From: JACMLD01 sp964245425
GTDB lineage: Bacteria > Bacteroidota > Bacteroidia > Chitinophagales > Chitinophagaceae
Length of the DNA: 12,922 nucleotides
Assembly: GCA_964245425.1 (NCBI GenBank)
Contig: CAXTMV010000163.1
Coordinates: forward strand, 1-12,922
Direction of reading: 5' to 3'
Shown: positions 1 to 7,021 of the stretch, in pieces
How the letters are laid out: each line of letters starts with the position of its first letter
Numbering within the stretch: the first letter of the stretch is position 1
Translations under genes and position numbers: made by a program
Notes under the pieces: model-generated
The model's input: the letters and a program-made list of their open reading frames with translations, nothing else
Databases searched by the model: none
What the model was told of the DNA's origin: nothing

Positions 1-1634
1 ATTTTTTACTGCCATCGCTGGTAATGGTGGCGATGGGATGCAGCAAGAAAGAACTGGATGTTCAGAATCCCAACCAGCCCACGCCCGATGTGGCGGCCAC
101 GGAGCCGGGTATCGAGTCGCTGGCCATTGGAGCGATTTACCAGAATGGGTTTTCAGGAATCGTAGACACCCGTTACACGGGATCTTTCCTGGGCAGCAAT
201 TATTTCTTCCTGGCACCGGCTTACCACGACCTGCTGGCCGATGTAGTGTCTGCTGAAGCTGCTAACAACATTACCAACCAGGTGGGTGTACCTGATTATG
301 TGATTTTGGATGATGGTACCAAGATTACGAATACAGCCCCCTCCAGATCAGTGATCAAAGTGAATAACTCAAAAACCAAGGCAGGCCTGAGCATGGTATA
401 TTTTGAATGGACCTGGATGTACTTTATGAACAATGCCATCAATGGCGTGCTGAACGTGGTTGATAAAACAACTTTCACCGGCGATTCTACCTCGAAGAAG
501 AATGCGATTAAGACCTGGTGTTATTTCTGGAAAGGATATGTATACTCTCATATCGGGTCCATTTATTACGCAGGATTGATCAAGGATGATTATAACAAGC
601 TTACCAATGAGTACAAGTCGAGTGCTGATATGATCACGGCTTCCAATGCCAATTTCGATAAAGCCATCGCAGCTGCCACAGCGGTTACCACGGCGGGTGA
701 TTTTGCCACCGTAATGAAAACCATCATACCACAGCAAAACCAAACGGGTAAAGGCGGGGTATTGACGCCCGCCATGTGGATACATAACTGCAATACCATG
801 AAGGCAAGGAACCTGCTGGTGAACAAAAGGGTAAAAGACATGACGACTGCTGACTGGAACAATTTATTAACCTTAACCGCTAATGGTATAAACAGTACTG
901 ATCTGGTAATGACTGGTCGCTCCGCAGCCACCAACAGTTACCTGAGCGCTACCGGCGGATCAGTAGCGGCATTAACCACCGGCAACCCTGCCAGTACCAC
1001 GTATAAAATCAGTGAGCGCCTGATACAGGATTACCCCAGCGGCGATAAAAGGCTGGCCAACGATTTTATTTTAACCCCTACCTACCTGAACCAGAAGGGC
1101 GGCTTTACCTATAGTACGCGCTGGAGACTCCTGGACAGCGGTGGCCTGTCGAAAAGCTATACACCGGCTTCTATTACCAGCAAAGTGGTAGGTGCTTACG
1201 AATTGTACATCGCCGGTTCTTATGAAGAAAATGAACTGATGAAGGCAGAAGCAAATATCAAACTGGGCAATATCGCTACCGGTCTGTCTAGTGTTGATGC
1301 GGTAAGAACTTACCAGGGTGCTGGACTGCCCGCCGTATCCGGTGTCGTAACCGACCCTGTTCTGGCGTATGAAGAATTGAGAAAGGAGAGAAGAGTCGGG
1401 TTGATTTTCAGGCAACTTTCTTTGTACGATGCCCGCAGGTGGGGCGTGCTGGATGATATATCAGCCGGCGGTGGCAGAACAAAGGCAATTGTCGTGAATT
1501 CTACTACGGGTGCGGTCAATACCAATGCTACCATCAATTATAATTTTATTGATTACTGGGATGTACCGGATGATGAAACGGTGCTGAATGCACCGTCTGC
1601 CACCAGTGCACCGGTGAAAAATCCCAAGAACTAG
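1..1634 (+). CDS. SusD/RagB-family surface lipoprotein, 5' partial
   Basis: This is the ligand-capturing lipoprotein partner of a SusC-type TonB-dependent receptor. The frame is open to the left edge (first whole codon at position 3), and the residues before the ATG at 24 read FLLPSLV, a hydrophobic signal-peptide core leading to MVAMGC. The Cys codon at 39-41 is therefore probably the lipidated residue, and the true start lies upstream of the window; the ATG at 24 is not the start. About 536 residues follow that ATG. Near the C-terminus, about residue 449 counted from it, the stretch RKERRVGLIFRQ followed by LYDARRWG is the SusD-family C-terminal motif (usually ERRxELxFEGxRxxDLxRW), and YWDVPDDE resembles the closing PIPxxE segment. 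The EG of the usual motif is replaced, and the protein does not resemble the two SusD proteins downstream, so it belongs to a different subfamily. A susC partner would be expected immediately left of the window. The family call is firm; the ligand is unknown. Confidence 0.9.
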   Translation, partial: FLLPSLVMVAMGCSKKELDVQNPNQPTPDVAATEPGIESLAIGAIYQNGFSGIVDTRYTGSFLGSNYFFLAPAYHDLLADVVSAEAANNITNQVGVPDYVILDDGTKITNTAPSRSVIKVNNSKTKAGLSMVYFEWTWMYFMNNAINGVLNVVDKTTFTGDSTSKKNAIKTWCYFWKGYVYSHIGSIYYAGLIKDDYNKLTNEYKSSADMITASNANFDKAIAAATAVTTAGDFATVMKTIIPQQNQTGKGGVLTPAMWIHNCNTMKARNLLVNKRVKDMTTADWNNLLTLTANGINSTDLVMTGRSAATNSYLSATGGSVAALTTGNPASTTYKISERLIQDYPSGDKRLANDFILTPTYLNQKGGFTYSTRWRLLDSGGLSKSYTPASITSKVVGAYELYIAGSYEENELMKAEANIKLGNIATGLSSVDAVRTYQGAGLPAVSGVVTDPVLAYEELRKERRVGLIFRQLSLYDARRWGVLDDISAGGGRTKAIVVNSTTGAVNTNATINYNFIDYWDVPDDETVLNAPSATSAPVKNPKN

Positions 1635-1685
1635 TATATAAGAGGAACTGGTATAGCGGTGATGTAAAAACGAAAATCTTCCACC

Positions 1686-1717
1686 AAGCCGCTTCAAATT
1701 ATTGAAGCGGCTTTTTT
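1686..1717 (+). terminator. Rho-independent terminator of the first susD-like gene
   Basis: A perfect 12-bp inverted repeat (AAGCCGCTTCAA at 1686-1697 and TTGAAGCGGCTT at 1702-1713) has a 4-base loop, and the strand continues into a six-T run at 1712-1717. It sits 51 bases after the stop codon. It should separate the first susD-like gene from the next susC/susD pair. Confidence 0.9.
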
Positions 1718-1979
1718 CGGCCAGCACATCAGATCACCTATATCCTCTCCATTTGGCAGAATGCGTTAAATATTAGTTTCAACCCTGTCATCCCAACCTT
1801 AGCTTTTTACGGTTCCGATGGTCAAACTTTATTCTAATGAATTAATTATCAAATCTTTACAAGATTAATGCTTTATTAATTAACATTTGTATAACTTAGG
1901 CAACTGCTTGACCATTTTTTACGTTCCGGCCAGTGCCGGCTGTATTATTGGCCATAAACAACAAACTAAAACTAATAGC
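1718..1979 (+). promoter_or_regulatory. Leader and probable promoter region of the first susC/susD pair
   Basis: These 262 bases lie between the upstream terminator and the susC start and hold no convincing gene. The segment 1835-1885 is very AT-rich. A motif TAACATTTG at 1881-1889 resembles the Bacteroidota -7 element (TAnnTTTG) with one extra base; no clear -33 TTTG lies at the usual distance, although TTTA is at 1856-1859. It lies about 90 bases before the start codon. A short near-repeat (TTTTTACGGTTCCG at 1804-1817, TTTTTTACGTTCCG at 1915-1928) brackets this motif. That a promoter is here follows from gene layout; its exact position is uncertain. Confidence 0.4.
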
Positions 1980-4979
1980 ATGAGAAAACTTTCACTCCTA
2001 CTGGGTGTTGTACTGCTTTGCGTACAGGTATTTGCCCAGCAAAGAAACATTACAGGCAAAATAACAGATCCCAATGGTGCGCCTGTTGCCAATGCTTCCG
2101 TGCTGGTAAAGGGTACCACCAATGGTACCACCAGCAAACAAGACGGCACTTATTCACTGAACATTCCCGACAAAGCACGTTCTATTGTTATTTCTTCTAT
2201 TGGCCTGGCCGATATGGAAATTGTAATTGGCAATAAAGGTATTATAGATGCCACGCTGCAGCCTTCAGATAAAAGCCTGCAGGAGGTAGTAGTAACAGGC
2301 TATGGTTCTACAAGAAAGGCGGATTTGGCTACGGCTGTTGTAAAGGTATCGGGCGATAAGGTAGCCAATGTACCCTTGTCTTCGGTAGACCAGGTGTTGC
2401 AGGGAAAAGTAGCCGGCCTGCAATCGGTAACATTTAGCGGCCAGCCGGGCGCCAACCAGCAGGTACGTATCAGGGGCGTGGGTTCTTTTGCGGCCTCTGC
2501 ACAGCCATTATATGTAGTGGATGGCATCCAGATAAACAGTGGTGATTTGTCCAGGGAAACGACCACTACCAATGTACTGGCCAGTATTAACCCGGATGAT
2601 ATTGAATCTGTATCTGTATTGAAGGATGCCGGCGCTACCGCTATCTACGGTTCGAGGGGATCCAATGGTGTTATCATCATCAATACAAAAAGAGGTAAAG
2701 CGGGTAAAACGCAATTCAAGGCATCGGGCGAAGTAGGCCAGAACAAACATGGTGATATACCGTCCCTCGGTATGCCCTTGCGTTCCAAGGACTGGCTAAC
2801 CCTGTTCAAAGAATCCATTGTAAACGGTGGAAATACGCAGGCAGTAGCCGATGCAACTGCTGCGAACTACGGCGATGGTACGGTAGATACAGATTGGCTG
2901 GGCTTATTAACCCGCGCCGGTACGCAACAACAATACAATCTGTCTGCTTCCGGTGGTGACCAGAAAACCAAATTTTATATTTCCGGCGGTTATTTTAAAC
3001 AGCAGGCCAATGTAATCGGTTCTGATCTTACCCGCTGGACTTCCATCATCAATATTGACCACCAGGCTTCTAAAAAACTAAGCTTTAGCCTGAACCTGCA
3101 GCCTTCTTATACCCGCCAGAACACACCGCTCAGTAATTCCAGCGCTTTTTCTAACCCTGTTATGGAGTTTTATTTCTTAAGACCCCTGCAGAATCCATAC
3201 AATACCGATGGTTCCCTGAACATTGGCACGGCTGCCAAAGATTTCAGCAGCACGTATAATCCGCTGTATATTCTTGCCAATGATGTTCACAGCACCAACA
3301 ACGTATCAGGCAATGCAAAGGCGGAAGCCAAATACAATATCCTGGATAACCTTACCTTTTCCTCTAAAATAGGTTTTCAGTACATTAGCCTGGAAGAGTA
3401 TTATTATAACAACCCGTTTCATGGCGATGGCAAGGCGGCTAACGGTAGGGGATATGCGTATAATACGCGTTACTCCTTATACGATGCCACCAACCAGTTG
3501 GATTATAAAGCCAACCTGACCAAAAATGGCGACTTACAACTGAATGCTAAAGTAGGTTATGAGACGATACAGTCGAAAGGCTATTTTGTATCAGCACAGT
3601 CACAGAATTTTCCAACACCCACCTTAACCGATGCGGTAGTGGCTTCAACACCCACCATTGCCAGCAATAGTGGTTCAGACTATTCTTTTGCTTCTATTTA
3701 CTCAACTGCAAGGCTTTCTTTTAAAGGAAAATATATCCTGGACGGTAGCTTTCGGAGAGATGGATCTTCGCGTTTTTCCCCCAGCCATTTATACGCCAAT
3801 TTTCCTGCCGTAAGCGCGGCCTGGCTAATTAGCAAGGAGAAATTTATGGAAGACGTGAACTTTATTTCTGATTTAAAAATAAGGGCATCCTACGGATCTT
3901 CCGGCAATGCCGAGATAGGCAATTACGCATGGAGGCAAACACTGGGATATGGACTGAATTATAATAACCAGCCCGGCGGTGGTTTTAATAATATCGGTAA
4001 TGACCAACTCACCTGGGAATCTTCCAAACAGACCAATATCTGGTTGGATGTATCGTTTTTGAAAGGCAGGCTTGGTTTAACGGTCGATTTGTATAAAAAA
4101 CTAATTGATGGATTGTTATTCCCTGTTCCCACTTCACAGACCATCGGATTTTCCAGTATTACCAAAAATCTCGGCGCTATGCAGAATTCGGGTATAGAAA
4201 TAACGCTGAATGCCACGCCCATTGCCACCAAGAGTTTTACCTGGGACATGAGTTTCAATATTACCTACAATAAAAACAAAATGACCAAGCTGCCCCTGAA
4301 CCAGTTCCAGGTAGTAAACGGATCTTTTGTTCTGAGAAACGGAAAAAATTTCTATGACTTTTATTTGCGCGACTGGGCCGGTGTAGACCCCGCCAACGGA
4401 GACCCGCTCTGGTATACAGATTCAACGCATAAAAGCACTACCAATAATTACAATGCTGCGTTGAAGGTAGCCACCGATAAAACGGCCACGCCTAAATTCT
4501 TTGGCGGATTTACCAACACGTTTACATTTAAGAGCATCAGCCTGTCTGCTGACTTCTACTATAACTATGGTAACTATGTGCAGGATGGCTGGGCTTCTTA
4601 CTTTTACGATGAAGTAAACCCTTCTTACGGCAAATACACGTACAACCTGCAGCGCTGGCAGAAAGCAGGCGATATCACCAATGTACCCAAGCTGGTATAT
4701 GGATCAACCAATTTCTCTTCTTCTGCCTCAACGCGCTTTTTGTTCAAAGGAGATTTTATAAGGTTGCGTAATATTTCATTGGGCTATACAGCACCGCACT
4801 CATTAACAGACAAGTTAGGCCTTACCTCGCTGAATTTCTACGTAAGAGGTACCAATCTCTGGACCAAACGCTACGACAAAAACATTCCGTTCGATCCGGA
4901 ACAGAATATCAACAGCCAGAGCAACCTGAATGTGTTCTATAACAAAGCCGTTACCGTGGGCCTCAACATCGGATTTTAA
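1980..4979 (+). CDS. SusC/RagA-type TonB-linked outer membrane receptor (first pair)
   Basis: The product is a 999-residue outer-membrane barrel that imports a ligand captured by its SusD partner, using TonB energy. I chose the ATG at 1980 because it opens a clear signal peptide (MRKLSLLLGVVLLCVQVFAQ, residues 1-20); a longer reading from TTG at 1887 would bury it. In order come a CarboxypepD_reg-like beta-sandwich (about 24-95, beginning NITGKITDPNGAPVANASV), a TonB-box-like segment EVVVTGYG (about 101-108), and a plug domain with VRIRGVGSF (about 161) and the family hallmark IESVSVLKDAGATAIYGSRG followed by SNGVIIINTKRG (about 207-240). The rest is the barrel, ending in a terminal Phe after VGLNIG, as is usual for outer-membrane barrels. 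No STN domain is present, so direct signalling to a FecR-type anti-sigma factor is not expected. The start is preceded by an A-rich leader without a Shine-Dalgarno. It is 20 bases upstream of its susD partner. The substrate is unknown. Confidence 0.95.
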   Translation: MRKLSLLLGVVLLCVQVFAQQRNITGKITDPNGAPVANASVLVKGTTNGTTSKQDGTYSLNIPDKARSIVISSIGLADMEIVIGNKGIIDATLQPSDKSLQEVVVTGYGSTRKADLATAVVKVSGDKVANVPLSSVDQVLQGKVAGLQSVTFSGQPGANQQVRIRGVGSFAASAQPLYVVDGIQINSGDLSRETTTTNVLASINPDDIESVSVLKDAGATAIYGSRGSNGVIIINTKRGKAGKTQFKASGEVGQNKHGDIPSLGMPLRSKDWLTLFKESIVNGGNTQAVADATAANYGDGTVDTDWLGLLTRAGTQQQYNLSASGGDQKTKFYISGGYFKQQANVIGSDLTRWTSIINIDHQASKKLSFSLNLQPSYTRQNTPLSNSSAFSNPVMEFYFLRPLQNPYNTDGSLNIGTAAKDFSSTYNPLYILANDVHSTNNVSGNAKAEAKYNILDNLTFSSKIGFQYISLEEYYYNNPFHGDGKAANGRGYAYNTRYSLYDATNQLDYKANLTKNGDLQLNAKVGYETIQSKGYFVSAQSQNFPTPTLTDAVVASTPTIASNSGSDYSFASIYSTARLSFKGKYILDGSFRRDGSSRFSPSHLYANFPAVSAAWLISKEKFMEDVNFISDLKIRASYGSSGNAEIGNYAWRQTLGYGLNYNNQPGGGFNNIGNDQLTWESSKQTNIWLDVSFLKGRLGLTVDLYKKLIDGLLFPVPTSQTIGFSSITKNLGAMQNSGIEITLNATPIATKSFTWDMSFNITYNKNKMTKLPLNQFQVVNGSFVLRNGKNFYDFYLRDWAGVDPANGDPLWYTDSTHKSTTNNYNAALKVATDKTATPKFFGGFTNTFTFKSISLSADFYYNYGNYVQDGWASYFYDEVNPSYGKYTYNLQRWQKAGDITNVPKLVYGSTNFSSSASTRFLFKGDFIRLRNISLGYTAPHSLTDKLGLTSLNFYVRGTNLWTKRYDKNIPFDPEQNINSQSNLNVFYNKAVTVGLNIGF

Positions 4980-4999
4980 TTATTAAAACCAGCAAAGAA

Positions 5000-6460
5000 A
5001 TGAAAACAATCAAAAAGATAAATATAGGCATATTGCTTGCGTCCCTGGCGCTGGCATCGTGCAGCAAAAGTTACCTGGATAAAAAACCTTACACGGCCAA
5101 TAACCTGTCGAGCGCCGTTGCCAATGAAACAGATTTGAAAGTGGCCGTTACCGGTATGTATTCTGCTATGCGGGCAACAGACCTGTTCGGTCGTTCTGTG
5201 CCGGTAAAAGGAGATTTGATGGCAGACAATACCTATGTAACCACTGCCAATTCCGGTAGGTATATTACCCTTAACAACTATGCATTTAATAATGCTGATG
5301 CTTATGCCGCCGGCCTCTGGTCAAACGCCTATATCGTAATTAAATATGCCAATACCATTATTAACAGCACCCTGCCAAGCTCCGCCACGGTTTCTCAGTA
5401 CCAGGGCGAAGCGCTGGTAGCCCGCGCGCTCATGCATTTTGAACTGGTAAGAAATTTTGCAACGGCTTATACAGTCGACAAGACCAAGCCAGGCATCCCT
5501 GTTGTTACGGCTTATAACCAGGATGCATTGCCAGCCAGGAACACGGTAGCGGAAGTATATACCGCGGTGATTGCTGACCTGGAGAAAGCGTATACATTGC
5601 TGACTTCCTATCGCGGAACGGCTTATTTTTCTAAATATGCCGCCCGTGCACTGGAAGCAAGGGTATACCAGAATATGGGCGACTGGCCCAATGCCAAAAC
5701 CACCGCCCTGGATGTAATTAACAACAGCGGCTGGGTGATGCTTTCTTCTGCCGCTTATGTAGCGCCCTCCGGCACTATTGCAGCAGGTACTTATACGCCC
5801 GGTGGTTATTGGGCAAACCCTGCCGTGCAGGCAACTACTAAAAATGAAACATTGTTTGAAGTATCCAGTGATTTACCGTCCAATAATGGTTTTGACCAGA
5901 TTGGTTTTATCTACCTCACCACGGGTGGTGGGTATGGTGATATACTGGCCACTTCTGATTTGGCCGGCCTGTACGCAGCCACGGATGTTAGAAAAGGACT
6001 GGTGCCGGTGGGTGTCAGAAGCGGGCAGGCTGGTACGGTTTACCAATGCTACAAATACCCCAATGCCGCCAATGCAGTGGATAAAGACGATGTAAAAATC
6101 TTGCGCCTGTCGGATATTATCTTAATAGCGGCGGAAGCTTATTATAACGCCGGTGATATCGGCAACGCCAATACTTACCTGAATAAAGTAGCCCAGCAGC
6201 GTGATCCGGCCTTTGCAGGATATGCCAATGCAGGCCTCCAGACACTGGAAGATATATTAACTGAAAGAAGAAAAGAACTGGCTTTTGAAGGCAGCCGTTT
6301 ATGGGATCTGATTCGGTTACAGAGAAGCTGGACAAAAATCAAAAACCAGAGCCCGCTTACAACCGTATCAGTAACGCCTACTAATATTGCGTTGTTGTAC
6401 CCCGTACCGGTTACTGAACTGAATGCCAACCCAAATATCTCGCAGAACACCGGATATTAA
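5000..6460 (+). CDS. SusD/RagB-family surface lipoprotein (first pair)
   Basis: This 486-residue lipoprotein should act as the lid and substrate-binding subunit of the SusC receptor encoded 20 bases upstream, almost certainly on the same transcript. The N-terminus is a type II signal peptide with lipobox LASC and lipidated Cys21, followed by SKSYLDKKP, which is typical of the family just after the Cys. Residues about 24-230 fit the helical TPR-like N-terminal region (SusD-like_3 style), and the C-terminal region carries the conserved TERRKELAFEGSR and LWDLIRL (about residues 420-440) and closes with YPVPVTELNANPNISQN. These are full-length family landmarks with no sign of damage. It is strongly similar to the SusD of the second pair (for example LFGRSVPVKGDLMADNT against LFGRDFPVIGDLQADNT). 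No catalytic domain is seen; the ligand cannot be inferred. Confidence 0.95.
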   Translation: MKTIKKINIGILLASLALASCSKSYLDKKPYTANNLSSAVANETDLKVAVTGMYSAMRATDLFGRSVPVKGDLMADNTYVTTANSGRYITLNNYAFNNADAYAAGLWSNAYIVIKYANTIINSTLPSSATVSQYQGEALVARALMHFELVRNFATAYTVDKTKPGIPVVTAYNQDALPARNTVAEVYTAVIADLEKAYTLLTSYRGTAYFSKYAARALEARVYQNMGDWPNAKTTALDVINNSGWVMLSSAAYVAPSGTIAAGTYTPGGYWANPAVQATTKNETLFEVSSDLPSNNGFDQIGFIYLTTGGGYGDILATSDLAGLYAATDVRKGLVPVGVRSGQAGTVYQCYKYPNAANAVDKDDVKILRLSDIILIAAEAYYNAGDIGNANTYLNKVAQQRDPAFAGYANAGLQTLEDILTERRKELAFEGSRLWDLIRLQRSWTKIKNQSPLTTVSVTPTNIALLYPVPVTELNANPNISQNTGY

Positions 6461-6480
6461 TATAACATACCATCAATTAT

Positions 6481-6511
6481 AAGGGCTGCTCTCCGGGCAG
6501 CCCTTTTTTTT
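6481..6511 (+). terminator. Rho-independent terminator of the first susC/susD pair
   Basis: A perfect 9-bp GC-rich stem (AAGGGCTGC at 6481-6489 and GCAGCCCTT at 6497-6505) with a 7-base loop runs into eight T residues at 6504-6511. It begins 20 bases after the susD stop codon. Confidence 0.92.
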
Positions 6512-6528
6512 GGTGCAAACCGCTCTAC

Positions 6529-6536
6529 TATTTTTG
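6529..6536 (+). promoter_or_regulatory. Candidate Bacteroidota -7 promoter element TATTTTTG
   Basis: This is an exact match to the Bacteroidota primary-sigma -7 consensus TAnnTTTG. A TTTG at 6509-6512, overlapping the terminator's T-tract, could serve as the -33 element, but the 16-base spacing is shorter than usual. If active, it would start a transcript just past the upstream terminator, with a leader of almost 480 bases before susC. In AT-rich DNA such 6-of-8 matches arise easily by chance. Confidence 0.35.
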
Positions 6537-6890
6537 TAGACTTTAAAAGCTCGCTGGATGAAATATCATTAAACAATTCCATCATAGCGTTCTGTTAAAT
6601 GAATCCCGGAACCAGTTATCAAGATAAGTTGAAAACACTTTATGATAGTTTAATATCATTTTAATGTGCTACCATAAAGCGTTGAGTCATGGTTTTTACA
6701 AGCGCTGCCCGGTAAAAACTTTTCCCCGAAATTTCCTTATATATTTTTTTACTTTTTTTGTTGCTGGTAGATAATCAGATGGTTATCGTCAATTTATTGT
6801 CTCCATGTCGCATTGAAATAAAAACAAGACAGGTCCTGATTCTATTGTGCCATTAACAATTGCCGGTCGCTTGAATGCCTGATCAACAAG

Positions 6891-6918
6891 CCGCTTTTTA
6901 TATGCCCGCTTTTTTATA
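6891..6918 (+). repeat. Tandem short direct repeat upstream of the second susC
   Basis: CCGCTTTTTATA at 6891-6902 is repeated as CCGCTTTTTTATA at 6906-6918, with a start-to-start distance of 15 bases. A looser third copy, CCGGCTTTTTTTATTATA, lies at 6990-7007, just before the susC start. The pair ends 13 bases before the promoter-like motif at 6932, where an activator or repressor could bind; that role is inference only. Confidence 0.4.
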
Positions 6919-6931
6919 GCAGCGACAGCGG

Positions 6932-6940
6932 TAAAGTTTG
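6932..6940 (+). promoter_or_regulatory. Candidate promoter element TAAAGTTTG before the second susC
   Basis: The motif resembles the Bacteroidota -7 element (TAnnTTTG) with one extra base, exactly like TAACATTTG before the first susC, and it lies at a similar distance from the start codon (about 82 bases here, about 91 there). The matching form and position in the two paralogous leaders are the main support. No good -33 TTTG is visible; T-rich sequence is present at 6910-6916. Confidence 0.35.
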
Positions 6941-7021
6941 TGTCTTTATTAACCCGGTCAGGTGCCGTTTTGCAGATCAGCGGATACGGCCGGCTTTTTT
7001 TATTATAAAATTCAATTGCAC

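Larger units (their letters stand above)
6512..7021 (+). other. Long non-coding interval before the second susC/susD pair
   Basis: These 510 bases hold no gene I can support. The stretch is AT-rich with poly-T tracts (around 6744-6759). Contents in order are: a promoter-like TATTTTTG at 6529-6536; a 21-codon ATG ORF at 6599-6664 without visible support; an 8-bp A/T-rich inverted repeat (GTTTTTAC at 6692-6699, GTAAAAAC at 6712-6719) followed by TTTT; a tandem pair of CCGCTTTTTATA-type repeats at 6891-6918; and a second promoter-like motif at 6932-6940. Being twice as long as the leader of the first pair, it could carry a small RNA or a regulated 5' leader, but nothing in it proves this. Confidence 0.45.

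Noticed and set aside
369..785. Long antisense ORFs inside the susD and susC genes, for example 369-785, 7420-7854 and 1071-1415 on the minus strand
   Set aside because: These are shadow frames of strongly supported plus-strand genes; the translations show no domains and no start context.
1887..1979. Upstream in-frame extension of the first SusC from TTG at 1887
   Set aside because: It would place 31 non-signal-like residues before an excellent signal peptide that begins at the ATG at 1980; the region is better read as untranslated leader.
1980..2080. STN (secretin/TonB N-terminal) signalling domain in either SusC
   Set aside because: After the signal peptides both receptors go directly into the CarboxypepD_reg-like domain, leaving no room for an STN domain, so no FecI/FecR-type signalling is inferred.
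6599..6664. 21-codon ORF (MNPGTSYQDKLK onward) as a gene
   Set aside because: It is too short, with no ribosome-binding signal or known family. It is kept only as part of the small-transcript hypothesis.
6962..7021. Upstream in-frame extension of the second SusC from GTG at 6962
   Set aside because: The ATG at 7022 starts a canonical signal peptide matching the paralogue's start; the extension looks non-coding.
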